Positions 8,734 through 18,052 are shown, counted from the stretch's first letter. The stretch: DNA of 64,000 nucleotides from Pseudoalteromonas luteoviolacea (GCF_001750165.1 NZ_CP015411.1:3572501-3636500), one strand, 5' to 3'. The notes: generated by a model from the sequence alone, not told the origin. Numbers and translations are program-made.

Positions 8734-9215
8734 ACCGGCAAACTCAGTGATTTTTTCATCACAAGCACATGATAGCCCTTTGAATGTGTCTCAAACATTG
8801 GTTCAAAACCCAATTGACGATATAAACCGCCATCTAATCGCTCTGTTTGCAAGTAGAGCGTGTTTATCTGCGCTAATTTCGCTTGCGACACAACATAAGA
8901 CATCAGCACTTTACCAATCTGCATGCCTCTCATTTGCGCGTCCACATACACTCCACCAACCCAATGTTCATATTGTGGGTAGTCATCCATTTCTCGAATT
9001 TTTAGCTCCGCAGCCGCAACCAACTGGTTATCAATTAACGCAATGATTATTTTAGGCAAGGTGTTTTGATTTAATGAGTTTTTCAGCTTTTCACTCATCT
9101 GCTCTAATGTGTACCGACCTCTTTGCTCACACCATTCAGAATAGTACCAACCAGCTATGGTAGAGAGATGTTCTGGCTTATCTGCTAAATAATAAAACAC
9201 TAGCTCCTTGTTCAT
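8730..9215 (-). CDS. GNAT N-acetyltransferase, 161 aa
   Basis: A GNAT-fold acyltransferase: LVAAAELKIREMDDYPQYEHWVGGVYVDAQMRGMQIGKVLMSYVVSQA contains strands 2-4 and the acetyl-CoA motif (Q/R-x-x-G-x-G/I, here RGMQIGK). It is followed by LYLQTERLDGGLYRQLGFEP, the motif-B segment. AGGAGT stands five bases before the ATG. It is second in a run GNAT, GNAT, fosA-relic on the minus strand and overlaps the relic by four bases. The substrate is unknown; small-molecule or antibiotic detoxification would fit the neighbourhood but is only inference. Confidence 0.85.
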   Translation of the reverse strand: MNKELVFYYLADKPEHLSTIAGWYYSEWCEQRGRYTLEQMSEKLKNSLNQNTLPKIIIALIDNQLVAAAELKIREMDDYPQYEHWVGGVYVDAQMRGMQIGKVLMSYVVSQAKLAQINTLYLQTERLDGGLYRQLGFEPMFETHSKGYHVLVMKKSLSLPV

Positions 9216-9233
9216 TGGTAACTCCTTCTATTT

Positions 9234-9716
9234 TTATGCCAACCACTTATACATGATATAACTATCAACAAATCCCAAGTGCGGGTGGCGATAAGCGTGC
9301 GGAATAGTGCCGATGATCTCATACCCCAACTTTTTCCAGAGCGAAACCGCAATTTCATTACTCGAAACAACTGAGTTAAATTGCATCGCCTTAAACCCAA
9401 GTGCCAAAGCTTGTACCTGTGAGTGCTCACATAATTTTCTTGCTAAACCTTTGCCACGCGCTTTCGGTGAAACCATATAACCACAATTACATATATGGTC
9501 GCTGGGTCCCATTGCGTTTGCCTTTATATAGTAGCTCCCTAAAACTTCTTCACCGTCCACGTAAACAAAGGCTTTTATCGGCTCTTCACACCAGATCTGA
9601 TAGGCGCGTTTTTCATCCATCTGAGGATCAAAAGCGTAGGTCTCCTGCTGAAATATAACGTCTTTAAATACGGGCCAAAACGCATGAAAATCTTGTTTTG
9701 TCATCTCTTTAATCAT
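9234..9716 (-). CDS. GNAT N-acetyltransferase, 160 aa
   Basis: A second GNAT acetyltransferase, first in the same minus-strand group and 18 bases before the next start. It shows VLGSYYIKANAMGPSDHICNCGYMVSPKARGKGLARKLCEHSQ, with the acetyl-CoA loop ARGKGLAR, then AMQFNSVVSSNEIAVSLWKKLGYEIIGTIPHAYRHP, the signature of the WhiA/YjaB-type GNAT subgroup annotated for many marine bacteria. GGAGT lies upstream of the ATG. The substrate is unknown. Confidence 0.87.
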   Translation of the reverse strand: MIKEMTKQDFHAFWPVFKDVIFQQETYAFDPQMDEKRAYQIWCEEPIKAFVYVDGEEVLGSYYIKANAMGPSDHICNCGYMVSPKARGKGLARKLCEHSQVQALALGFKAMQFNSVVSSNEIAVSLWKKLGYEIIGTIPHAYRHPHLGFVDSYIMYKWLA

Positions 9717-10309
9717 GTCCAGTACTCCTCAATGATCGTGCAGAGAACACACCTTTATATTTAATTTATAGAAAACAGGGTTTGACTCAGAGAAATAGAC
9801 ATTGGCAGGTTTTCTAAAAAATTTGATTCTCGGGAAGTTTTTGGCCACTCAGTACCTGTTTGTATTCTAAAATAGACACGTATAAAGCAAGCTCTAATGG
9901 AAAACAAGTTGTCTGTGGCTCGTTTATCAATTCACTACTTTGGTGCAAAGCCTAAACATGTTCCCACTTCGCTTCATCACTTAACATTGTAGCTAAAAGC
10001 TTTTTGAGCTCTAATTAATCAGCATCACTTATTTTAAGAAAGTGCATATACAAACCCTGCCATCCCTTCATCTTCACAAAAGAAGCGATTTAGTTGGACA
10101 TCGAATTTCGTGCGATTCTTTTTTAAGATATGGATATCTGTTTTTCTCGTAATGGTTCATTCGATCACTTGCAAAGACTTCATCCAAACCGCCTCCTTAA
10201 GGCTTTTTGGTATTCCACTCACAAGAAATTTTAAAACACATTATGACTTAGATTTTCTAAGTTTTACCCAAATCTGCATACTTAATAATCCTAAGTTGTG
10301 TTTTTTTAA
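9717..10309. other. gene-poor decayed region upstream of the transposase relic
   Basis: No intact gene is supported in this stretch. On the minus strand between about 10100 and 9960 a coding-like trace can be read with an internal stop and a frame change (…RFFCEDEGMAGFVY, then MHFLKISDAD-stop-LELKKLLATMLSDEAKWEHV-stop). It looks like the decayed 3' half of a small gene that I could not identify. Open frames on the plus strand here lack RBSs and have an odd, Phe/Leu/Thr-rich composition. Confidence 0.4.
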
Positions 10310-10600
10310 AACCAGAAGTGCCAAAACCATTACGTTAAACGAATATATCTTTAATCATCACTTCAGTGTGTTGGCAATAGAAAGTACAACGTTTTTACGT
10401 GTGACCTGCAAGCTGTTTAAAACAGCCAAAGTCTATTTCAGCCAGTGAACGCTCATGATAACCAAACTTTTCATTCCATTGCTTTACATTAAGTTGATGC
10501 CACTAATATTATGGCATAGTTTGTCTGGTGACTTTTCTCTCTTGGAGGATCCGCGTCACGACACCTTGCACCTTCAATTCAAGTTTTTAAATCTTAACTC
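10310..10600 (-). pseudogene. relic of an IS903-like transposase C-terminus
   Basis: The minus strand of this segment aligns base by base with the C-terminal part of the IS element at 11469-12492. In one frame it reads WNEKFGYHERSLAEIDFGCFKQLAG, against WKEKSGYHECSLAETGVYRFKQLTG in the neighbour. Stops, substitutions and small deletions (for example loss of the segment matching CAATATTGGGCATT) show it is long dead. Nothing of the N-terminal half remains. Two plus-strand open frames lying over it (10110-10448 and 10455-10676) are antisense shadows. From 10601 to 10967 the DNA is AT-rich with no visible gene. Confidence 0.8.
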
Positions 10601-10967
10601 TAGCAGCCTTGACGATCAAATAAATCATTTGATATTAATAAGTACTACACACTACTTTTATACAAATTTAATTTAGATAAGTTCAATCAATAATACACTG
10701 TTCTTTGAAGTGGCTACTGTGATGTGCCCAAAAAGCCTATCTATTTAAATACATACATTAATTAAAAATAATCAATTGACGTGATATTTTTCCATTACAA
10801 AGATGAAAAGTATGAGTTGAAGGACCAAAAACAGTTATTTTCACAAGCAAATATACACACAGCAAAAAACCAAAAGCCTATAAAAAATAAAAAAAGCTTA
10901 GCATTAAAATAGCTTTTAACACTTCACATAACATAAAATTTTAAAGAATTACATTAAGGCGTAAATT

Positions 10968-11393
10968 ATGAAAGTTAGATATGATAACACCACTAATAGC
11001 GTTGATTGGCAGCAAGTCAGCGAATTGTTTAAGTCTGTCGGCTGGGCAGAGCGAACTCCAGAACAACTTAAAAAAGCATTCAATGCTAGCTCATTTAAAT
11101 ACTTTGCATATCACGAGACAGAGTTAATTGGAGTAGGCAGAACAGTAGATGACGGTTGCTTTTATGCGTGGATAGTAGACTTAGCAATTCATCCAAAATA
11201 TCAAGATCTTAAGATTGGTAAGACTATATTGAGTAAGTTGGAAACAAACTTGAGTTCTTATATCACAACGATGCTAACAGCAGCACCTGGAAAAAGTGGG
11301 TTTTATGAAAAGTTAGGTTGGGAAAAACAGCGATCAGCCTATATCTTTCCAAGATCAGAAGAGCAATTAAAAGAGTTTGTTTTTCCCGAGTGA
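10968..11393 (+). CDS. GNAT N-acetyltransferase, 141 aa
   Basis: A short GNAT acetyltransferase. Residues ~46-95 give the core strands and acetyl-CoA motif (AYHETELIGVGRTVDDG, AWIVDLAIHPKYQDLKIGKTILSKLE), where Q-D-L-K-I-G-K replaces the usual Q/R-x-x-G-x-G/A loop. The C-terminal TMLTAAPGKSGFYEKLGWEKQ is the familiar GFYEKLGF-type segment. AAGGCG precedes the ATG. The gene is isolated between a dead transposase and an IS element and preceded by about 290 bases of AT-rich DNA, so it may be an acquired passenger. The substrate is unknown. Confidence 0.82.
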   Translation: MKVRYDNTTNSVDWQQVSELFKSVGWAERTPEQLKKAFNASSFKYFAYHETELIGVGRTVDDGCFYAWIVDLAIHPKYQDLKIGKTILSKLETNLSSYITTMLTAAPGKSGFYEKLGWEKQRSAYIFPRSEEQLKEFVFPE

Positions 11394-11468
11394 AAACAAC
11401 GTTTTTCGCATGTAAATAAATAGCAATGTATAAAATATGACTTCACATTATATTTAGGTGTAAAAAAG

Positions 11469-12492
11469 GGCCTTGTTGAGCAAATATGCTCTTCCTAACT
11501 GTCTTGTCATTTTTACTGATATTCAGGCATACCTAGCCTGTTCATCGTGTTGATCACCTTGGCTTTAATCATTACTTCTGTGTGTTGACTGTTGAAGGTA
11601 CGGCTTGTTAATTGGTCACCCGTAAGCTGTTTAAAACGATAAACGCCCGTTTCAGCCAGCGAACACTCATGATAACCCGACTTTTCCTTCCAGTGTTTTA
11701 AACTAAATTGATGTATTAATATTATGGCGCTGTTTCTCGGGTGACCTTTCTCCCAATATTGGGCATTTTCCCTTGGGGGATCCGAGCTACGGCACCTTTG
11801 GCTGCAATTTCATCGTAGCAATCACGCGTATCATAAGCACCATCACCGGTGACTCTGTCAACATTTCGCCGTAGTGGTTGTAGTAAATCACCTAACACTT
11901 CACCATCCGATACATTCACCATTGATAGCTCTGCACTGACAATGTCATGACTGGCTGCATCTATCGCTAAATGCAACTTACGCCAAGTTCGACGCTTGTT
12001 GGCTCGGTGTTTTCGGGTATGCCATTCGCCGTTACCATAAACTTTTAGGCCGGTGCTATCGACAACAATATCAATAAATCCCTGCGTGGTTGGCTTGGTT
12101 CGATATTGAACATCTAGTGTCTTTCCTCGCTTGCACAAACAGCTGTAACCAGGTGAATGAATAGGTGCATCCATTAAATTGAGGAGGGAATTAACGAACC
12201 CTTCAAGTGCTCGAAGTGGCAAATTAAAGACAGACCGAAGTGTCAGGCAAGTTTCAATTGCAAAGTCAGTATATTTATTTGAACGACCACGCCCACCGTG
12301 TTTTTCTGTGGTTTGCCATTGATGAATAGCGTCGTCGCTGAGCCAAATAGCAATATTACCACGCTGTATCAACGCTCGGTTATAGGCAGACCAGTTCTTA
12401 ATTTTCTTTGTCATGGCGACATAGGTTACGTTATGTTTTTTTGATCTGATCACGCAAAAGGTCATAAGTTCAATTATTTAGGAAACAAGGCC
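11469..12492 (-). mobile_element. IS5-family (IS903-group) insertion sequence, 1024 bp
   Basis: The element is bounded by inverted ends that share GGCCTTGTT at the tip and AAATA after a variable middle, left end 11469 and right end 12492. It holds a single transposase gene on the minus strand. Length, end sequence and transposase match the IS903 group, which normally duplicates 9 bases of target. The flanking nonamers (GTAAAAAAG left, TAACGTTAC right) do not match, so the insertion is old or has been rearranged. With its frameshifted gene it is probably immobile on its own. Confidence 0.8.
11513..12414 (-). pseudogene. IS903-like DDE transposase, frameshifted
   Basis: The first frame starts at the ATG at 12414 (MTKKIKNWSAYNRALIQRG) and reads IS903-type transposase: the TDFAIETCLTLRSVF region, LRALEGFVNSLL, IVVDSTGLKVYG (first catalytic Asp) and TGDGAYDTRDC (second Asp). 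It ends early at 11722. Reading one base back from a run of five Gs (11775-11779 on the plus strand) continues the protein exactly as expected: AQYWEKGHPRNSAI, then GYHECSLAETGVYRFKQLTG with the catalytic Glu, ending at 11513. A single C missing from a homopolymer explains the break. Programmed slippage is possible but not usual in this group. An ATG at 12465 would add 17 untypical residues. Confidence 0.85.
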
Positions 12493-12633
12493 TAACGTTA
12501 CTGTAGCAGTCATTTCAGGTATATAAACAATTAATAAAGTTAATGCATTATAAAATACTAAATTTAAAACAAACCTTAAGTAAGAGTATTTTATTCGCAG
12601 CCCACAATGCTTGATAAGCCGCGATATGCGAAA

Positions 12634-13092
12634 CTAGCTTTTACCAGCCTTGTGCTGTTGTAACCACCTATCTAAACAGTTTGCAAACTGCTGCTTTTCA
12701 CTTTGGCTTAATGGAGGCGGCCCACCGGTTTGAACACCACTACTTCTCATCGTATCCATAAAGTCACGTATATTCAAACGCGAACGGATGTTTTCCGTCG
12801 TATACATTTCACCACGAGTGCTCAGTGCAAGTCCGCCCTTCTCAATAACTTCTGCTGCGAGAGGGATATCACTGGTGATCACCAAGTCACCTGCGTTCAT
12901 ACGCTTTACGATTTCGTTGTCTGCAACGTCAAAACCCGCACTCACCTGCAGCTTGCAAATGTAAGGAGACGGTGGCGTTTTCAAATATTGATTTGCCACC
13001 AAAGTGACCGTCACCTGAGTGCGCACCGCTGCGCGAAACAAAATTTCTCGAATTACAACAGGGCACGCGTCTGCATCTACCCATATGGCCAT
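12634..13092 (-). CDS. yaiI: YaiI/YqxD family protein (DUF188)
   Basis: A 152-residue protein with the full DUF188 pattern: IWVDADACPVVIREILFRAA at the N-terminus, ANQYLKTP, the DLVITSDIPLAAEVIEKGG acidic motif, STRGEMYTTENI and the C-terminal MDTMRSSGVQTGGPPPLS tail. The fold is related to PIN/NYN nucleases with conserved acidic residues, but a cellular substrate is not established. TAGGAG lies eight bases before the ATG. It is monocistronic on the minus strand, downstream of the chemoreceptor. Confidence 0.92.
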   Translation of the reverse strand: MAIWVDADACPVVIREILFRAAVRTQVTVTLVANQYLKTPPSPYICKLQVSAGFDVADNEIVKRMNAGDLVITSDIPLAAEVIEKGGLALSTRGEMYTTENIRSRLNIRDFMDTMRSSGVQTGGPPPLSQSEKQQFANCLDRWLQQHKAGKS

Positions 13093-13173
13093 GATTTGCT
13101 CCTACCATCACTGACTATTTCAACTGAGCAAAATCATACGTGCTTTTGCTTCAGCTGAAAACATCTCACCACA

Positions 13174-15057
13174 CTATAAAGTAAATTTAGACAGGAGTAC
13201 CTCTTGCTCATGTGATTGCTCAGCCAGCTCTTGGCTCGCTTCATATTGCTGACTAGAGAAGTTATCAACCTCAACGCTAATATCATTGATATTCGCAGTG
13301 TTTTTATTTATCTCTTCAATGACAACACTTTGCTCTTCAATCGCAGTCGCAATTTGAATATTGCGATCCATGATGTCTTTTACCGACTCAGAAATTTCAT
13401 TCAGCATTTGCGTCGCATGCTCTGTTTGCTCAACACATAACAAAGTTTTATCTCGACTTGCCCCCATGGCATTTTGCACCTGATTCGAGGATACCTGTAT
13501 TTGTTCAATCATGCTTTTAATTTCGGTTGTCGACTCTTGCGTTTTGGTGGCAAGCGAGCGTACTTCGTCGGCCACAACAGCAAACCCTCTGCCTTGTTCT
13601 CCGGCTCTTGCGGCTTCTATAGCGGCGTTAAGCGCAAGTAAGTTGGTTTGCTCAGCAATACCATTAATGACTGAGAGAATGTTTTCGATACTATGGCTGT
13701 ATTCCGCAAGCTGCGTACTCATCGCATGAGACTCATTGATCTCCTCAGATAACGCTGAGATCTCTTTTTTCGTTTCTAAAAAGACTTGCTGTCCATCTCG
13801 GGTTTTGTCATTCACTGTTGTGATAGAGCTGGCTGCATTTTGCGCACTGCCCGCAATCTCGCCGGAGGTCGTACTCATTTCATGCATGGCAGTTGCCAAA
13901 CTTTCCACGAGCCCAACCTGCTCTTGCAAACGCGAGCTTGATTGCGTTGCCAGCTCTCGAGCTGCTTGACTGCTCGACACCACCATGTCCGTTCCATGTT
14001 TTATTTGTGAAACGAGCTGATGGAGTGACCCTAAAAATATATTAAACTGCTGCGCCACTTTGCCGCACTCATCATCATTTTGAATGGTTAAACGCTGAGT
14101 CAAATCACCACTACCCGACGCGATGTTGGTTATAGCAGCTTCTAACTGTTTTAATGGTTTTAAAAGGTGTATAGCGAGCGTTCTGATTGTTAATGACCCT
14201 AAAACGACGGCAATGATTGCCAGCACAATCGTATTCACAGTCATCTTGTTGAGCACTTGGTATACTTTATCTTTGTCGAGCATAACGGCAAGATACCAAG
14301 CGTTACCATACTGATCATCTAACGGATAGTAATACATGATTTTGTCTTCACCGCCGACCTCCGCTTCGATCACTGTTTTTGACTGAGCCAGAGATAGGTT
14401 CGGTGAGATGTCGCGTAACGTTTTGCCATTTAAATCCTTTTGCTGATGTGAAATGATTTCACCCTGTTTATCCACTAAAAATGCAAACCCAGTTTCGTCG
14501 AAATCAACCGCATTGATACTATTTGCAATAGTCGCTAGGCTTAAATCTCCTCCTATCACGCCTTTAAACTGACCTTGATAATTTATTGGCGAGACAACTG
14601 ACAACAGTAATTCGCCAGTCGCCGCATCAACATATGGGCTGGTGAAAACCGTTTTGCCTTTTTGTTTTGCCAGCGAATACCAAGGACGCTGACGAAAATC
14701 CACGCCGGGGGGATTTTGTCGATTAGGATTATTTGATCTCAATCCTGTCTCTGTCTCGACGGTGCCAAACGCCAATAAAAACGACGTGCTGAAATAAGGC
14801 GTGTTTAATGCTTGTTGAAAGTTCTCGACACTAAAATCAACATCTAGTTGTGTCTTGACCAGATGCACTTGAGAGGCTTTTTTCGACAGCCAGTTATTAA
14901 TGCTGATCGCCAGCAGCTGAGTTGTGTCTCCCACATAAGCAGCCGTTTTTTGCTTCATTGAATCATTGATAAACCAATAAGTAGAGCCGCTGAATACAAT
15001 AATGATGATAAACACCACCAGCGCAGAAGCGACTGAAAACTTGGTTCTAATCTTCAT
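13174..15057 (-). CDS. methyl-accepting chemotaxis protein with dCache sensor, 627 aa
   Basis: A transmembrane chemoreceptor. The order is an N-terminal helix (ALVVFIIIIVFSGSTYWFI), a periplasmic double-Cache domain of ~250 residues (RQRPWYSLAKQKGKTVFTSPYVDAATGELLLSVVSP is the hallmark), a second helix near residue 290, HAMP (LKQLEAAITNIASGSGDLTQRL), and the cytoplasmic signalling domain with the near-invariant hairpin tip INGIAEQTNLLALNAAIEAA through GRGFAVVADEVRSLA. dCache domains typically bind amino acids or organic acids; the ligand here is unknown. The gene diverges from a porin gene 84 bases away, so shared control is possible. Confidence 0.95.
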   Translation of the reverse strand: MKIRTKFSVASALVVFIIIIVFSGSTYWFINDSMKQKTAAYVGDTTQLLAISINNWLSKKASQVHLVKTQLDVDFSVENFQQALNTPYFSTSFLLAFGTVETETGLRSNNPNRQNPPGVDFRQRPWYSLAKQKGKTVFTSPYVDAATGELLLSVVSPINYQGQFKGVIGGDLSLATIANSINAVDFDETGFAFLVDKQGEIISHQQKDLNGKTLRDISPNLSLAQSKTVIEAEVGGEDKIMYYYPLDDQYGNAWYLAVMLDKDKVYQVLNKMTVNTIVLAIIAVVLGSLTIRTLAIHLLKPLKQLEAAITNIASGSGDLTQRLTIQNDDECGKVAQQFNIFLGSLHQLVSQIKHGTDMVVSSSQAARELATQSSSRLQEQVGLVESLATAMHEMSTTSGEIAGSAQNAASSITTVNDKTRDGQQVFLETKKEISALSEEINESHAMSTQLAEYSHSIENILSVINGIAEQTNLLALNAAIEAARAGEQGRGFAVVADEVRSLATKTQESTTEIKSMIEQIQVSSNQVQNAMGASRDKTLLCVEQTEHATQMLNEISESVKDIMDRNIQIATAIEEQSVVIEEINKNTANINDISVEVDNFSSQQYEASQELAEQSHEQEVLLSKFTL

Positions 15058-15141
15058 AGTTACTCGCCAGAAAAAAAATCAGTCAACATCGCAAAGTGTT
15101 GTCTATAATTCGCTTTATCGCAACTAATTGGTTTAAAGACT

Positions 15142-16311
15142 ATGAAAACAGCGAGCCGTTCTTTATTTGCTCTTTTGCTCTCATCGTCATTTGCATATCC
15201 GGTGATTGCAAATGATAACCGTCCCGTCACCATGGATGACATTAAGGCACTTGAAGCCCAGCTTGCGGAACTCAAACGACGATTTACAGCGCAGCACCCA
15301 GAACCCGAAAAACCAACAGACACCAGACAACCCACCGCCACCGCAAAAGCAGCATCAAAGCCTGTACCTAAAGTGGCAGAAAAACCTGTAACGCATAAAG
15401 TCGATGTCTATGCGACCATGCGCCCAACCTATGGACGCATCGAAGACAAGGGGGAGGATACATATGATGTGCGTGACGCATTATCCCACGCGGGGATCAA
15501 GGCCACCCACAGATTCAATGATGACTGGGCTGCAGAACTGCATGGTGAGTGGAGTATCGACATTCAAAATACAGGTGAATTTGGCCGCTCTCGCCGCGCC
15601 TACACCGCCCTAGTAACACCAGTTGGGCGCTTTGGTATTGGTAAACAGCGACCAGCACAGTACTTGTTTATTGCCGAATACGTCGATATTTTTAATCATG
15701 CTAACAGCCCTTACGCCTATGATAACGAAAGCCTATTTTTCGTTGACAACTTGTTGAGTTACCGCCTTGACAGTGGTCCTATTACTTTCGTAGCTGTCGC
15801 ACAGTACGATGGAGCAAATAACGAAAACTATGCAGACTTGTTCAATGCTGGTGTTAGCTATGACAAAGATGGATTACATGCCGCAATCACCTACCAAATG
15901 AATGATGTCTACGACCAGCAAGTCAGACAAGGGGAAAACTCCATCTGGGCAGGCTCCTTAGCCTATGATTTTACAGACCGCTTTTACGCTGCTGTTGCCT
16001 ACCAAGATAAAACGTATGAAAGAAACAACATCGCAGACAGAGATGGCTCAACACTTGACCTCTCATTTGCTTATAAACTCACAAAGTTTTATAAGCTAAA
16101 AGCGGGCTTTTTCGACTTTGACGACGGCTATAGCGATAACGACCCAGCCAATCAGAGCTACGATGGTTACAACGTCACTTTAGAATGGATGCCGACGCCA
16201 CCGCTGCGCGTGCACCTTGAATACCTCACCAAGTCGTATACAAACGACCAGGATTTTGACTCTTTGTCAGTTGGCTTCAGATATGACTTTAAAACGTCGA
16301 TAAATTACTAG
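15142..16311 (+). CDS. outer-membrane porin with N-terminal coiled coil, 389 aa
   Basis: A signal peptide of ~24 residues (cut near VIANDNRP) is followed by a short coiled coil (MDDIKALEAQLAELKRRF), a Pro/Thr/Ala-rich linker and a ~300-residue beta-barrel. The barrel has alternating aromatic strands and motifs typical of Gram-negative porins: HRFNDDWAAELHGEWSI, GRFGIGKQRPAQYLF and a C-terminal strand SVGFRYDF that ends in KTSINY rather than a terminal Phe. The coiled coil may give trimer or peptidoglycan contact, as in OprB/OprO-like proteins. Pore specificity is unknown. It is divergent from the chemoreceptor and is followed by a terminator. Confidence 0.88.
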   Translation: MKTASRSLFALLLSSSFAYPVIANDNRPVTMDDIKALEAQLAELKRRFTAQHPEPEKPTDTRQPTATAKAASKPVPKVAEKPVTHKVDVYATMRPTYGRIEDKGEDTYDVRDALSHAGIKATHRFNDDWAAELHGEWSIDIQNTGEFGRSRRAYTALVTPVGRFGIGKQRPAQYLFIAEYVDIFNHANSPYAYDNESLFFVDNLLSYRLDSGPITFVAVAQYDGANNENYADLFNAGVSYDKDGLHAAITYQMNDVYDQQVRQGENSIWAGSLAYDFTDRFYAAVAYQDKTYERNNIADRDGSTLDLSFAYKLTKFYKLKAGFFDFDDGYSDNDPANQSYDGYNVTLEWMPTPPLRVHLEYLTKSYTNDQDFDSLSVGFRYDFKTSINY

Positions 16312-16320
16312 AACCCAAAG

Positions 16321-16354
16321 AGCCTCTGTTACTCACGATACAGAGGTTCTTTTA
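16321..16354 (+). terminator. intrinsic terminator after porin gene
   Basis: A 9-bp stem (AGCCTCTGT with ACAGAGGTT, one G-U pair), a ten-base loop and a CTTTTAT tail begin nine bases after the porin stop. Confidence 0.8.
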
Positions 16355-16449
16355 TCCATTCATAGATGAGAAAAGTCACATAAACTATTGATAATCATAT
16401 TTTACACCCCATCATAATCAAATCATCAATACCAACATAAATCATCAGC

Positions 16450-17121
16450 ATGATCCAATACAACGCACCCACAACACAAGAAGACGCATTGCAAATTCAA
16501 ACATCTTTAGCCAATACCGTCATTATGACTGATCAATTCAATGAGATTGATACAATCGCAGGCGTGGATGTTGCCTATGACGAAGACAATAACCAAGTGG
16601 TTGGCGCTGTGGTGCTATTAGACGCAAAAACGCTGCAAGTTATCGAATCATGCAGTGTGGTAGAGACCATTAGCTTTCCTTATATTCCAGGGTTATTTTC
16701 TTTTCGTGAAATCCCCCCGTTAATCAATGCCATAAAAAAACTTTCGATGATGCCAGATTTAATCGTATGTGATGGACAAGGCATCGCACACCCTAAGCGT
16801 TTTGGTATGGCAAGCCACCTAGGTGTACTTTTAGATATTCCCACTATTGGTTGTGGTAAAACCAAGCTGATCGGTGAGTATGAAACACCGGGTTCATGTA
16901 AGGGCAGCATGTCTGATTTAATGCATGATGAGGCTCTTATCGGCAAGGTGCTGCGCACGCAAAATGATATCAAACCGGTTTTTGTCTCGGTGGGGCATAA
17001 AATAAGTATTGAAACAGCTGTACAATGGATTGAAAAGCTCACTCCCAAATACCGCTTGCCTGAAACGACACGACAAGCAGATCAACTGGTTAATCGCAGC
17101 TTAAAAGCACTGAAGGCTTAA
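16450..17121 (+). CDS. nfi: endonuclease V (deoxyinosine 3' endonuclease)
   Basis: A 223-residue Nfi family repair nuclease that nicks DNA one base 3' of deoxyinosine. The conserved blocks are all visible: IAGVDVAYD (first catalytic Asp), PYIPGLFSFREIPPLI (Glu and the Tyr/Pro wedge), LIVCDGQGIAHPKRFGMASHLGV (Asp and the HP-R-G loop) and GCGKTKLIGEY (Lys). PVFVSVGHKIS precedes the C-terminal helices. Length equals the family norm. There is no strong RBS at the ATG. It is a single gene, convergent with the AraC regulator 19 bases away. Confidence 0.95.
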   Translation: MIQYNAPTTQEDALQIQTSLANTVIMTDQFNEIDTIAGVDVAYDEDNNQVVGAVVLLDAKTLQVIESCSVVETISFPYIPGLFSFREIPPLINAIKKLSMMPDLIVCDGQGIAHPKRFGMASHLGVLLDIPTIGCGKTKLIGEYETPGSCKGSMSDLMHDEALIGKVLRTQNDIKPVFVSVGHKISIETAVQWIEKLTPKYRLPETTRQADQLVNRSLKALKA

Positions 17122-17140
17122 ACGCCCATAAATTAGCACA

Positions 17141-17926
17141 CTAGCGCTTTTGACTTTTTCGCCATGCCGCAGGCGTTTGGCCAATATATTTTTTAAATTG
17201 GCGAATAAAGTGGGTGGTATCACTCCACCCGAGTGTTTCTGCTAATTGACTGATAGGCTGCGAAGTATGCAGCAGTTGAGTACACGCCTGCGATAAGCGC
17301 TTTTGTGTGATCCATTGACCAACCGTATGCCCCGTTTCTTGTTTAAACAATTGAGCAAGATAAGGAGGCGTCACATGAACCGCCTCACTTACTTCATTGA
17401 GTCCAATAGAGCGCAAATAGTTGGTTTGGATAAACGCGAGCGCCCTTTCAACTTTCTCATTATACTGAGGCGAATTTGCGCCACAGGAGACAGCCAAACT
17501 GAGTTCACTCAACAACAAGACCACAAAACTGCGCTGCACTTCAAGGCTCAACTTTTGTTTCTGAGCCGCAATCAACTCATAAAATAGAGTTGTAATGAAG
17601 GCATGCCGCTCCAAGCTCGCCGCTTTCACGGGCAACACGCCTTTTTTGACCAACTCAAAAGGCGCCAGTAAATCACTATCGGCTAACCCCAAACAATCAG
17701 GACAAAAACTCAGCCATAAAACCTGCAGATTTTCACCTGTTAACAGCGTATGCGGAACGCCCGGCGGCACAATATTAAATGAGCCAGGCTTAACTTGATA
17801 GGGCAGGCAATGGGCAATGGTCATTTCACCAGAGACGATAAAAGTCAGTACGCACTGGGCATGTGAGTCATGCTTTTGCTCTGTTAGCGTCTCAAAAAAC
17901 GCCTCGCCAACGGCCAATGCATGCAT
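17141..17926 (-). CDS. AraC-family transcriptional regulator with cupin sensor
   Basis: A 261-residue regulator. The N-terminal half is an AraC-type cupin (ECVLTFIVSGEMTIAHC-like strand, VKPGSFNIVPPGVPHTLL). The C-terminal ~100 residues contain two HTH motifs: GLNEVSEAVHVTPPYLAQLFKQETG and QLAETLGWSDTTHFIRQFKKYIG with the usual TPAAWRK end. An effector is not predictable. It diverges from the small membrane protein gene that starts at 18053, whose promoter it probably controls, as AraC regulators often act on divergent neighbours. Confidence 0.92.
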   Translation of the reverse strand: MHALAVGEAFFETLTEQKHDSHAQCVLTFIVSGEMTIAHCLPYQVKPGSFNIVPPGVPHTLLTGENLQVLWLSFCPDCLGLADSDLLAPFELVKKGVLPVKAASLERHAFITTLFYELIAAQKQKLSLEVQRSFVVLLLSELSLAVSCGANSPQYNEKVERALAFIQTNYLRSIGLNEVSEAVHVTPPYLAQLFKQETGHTVGQWITQKRLSQACTQLLHTSQPISQLAETLGWSDTTHFIRQFKKYIGQTPAAWRKSQKR

Positions 17927-18052
17927 ACTGTTACCCCACTTTCTGAAAAGCTTAAAAAAAGCCGATTTTTGCTAAATTCTATCAATTATCGTCCAATAAA
18001 TTTAGCTCTAGAATAGCTCACATATTAAAACACGCATATTTAGAGGTATATT

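Noticed and set aside
9212..9430. Minus-strand frame of 72 codons between the two acetyltransferases
   Set aside because: It is a shifted reading of the upstream acetyltransferase 3' end, which is intact in its own frame.
10110..10676. Two plus-strand open reading frames (112 and 73 codons)
   Set aside because: They lie antisense to the degenerate transposase remnant, have no convincing RBS and an odd composition; the minus-strand homology explains the region.
16680..17048. Minus-strand open frame of 122 codons
   Set aside because: It is antisense to the well-supported endonuclease V gene and has no recognisable features.
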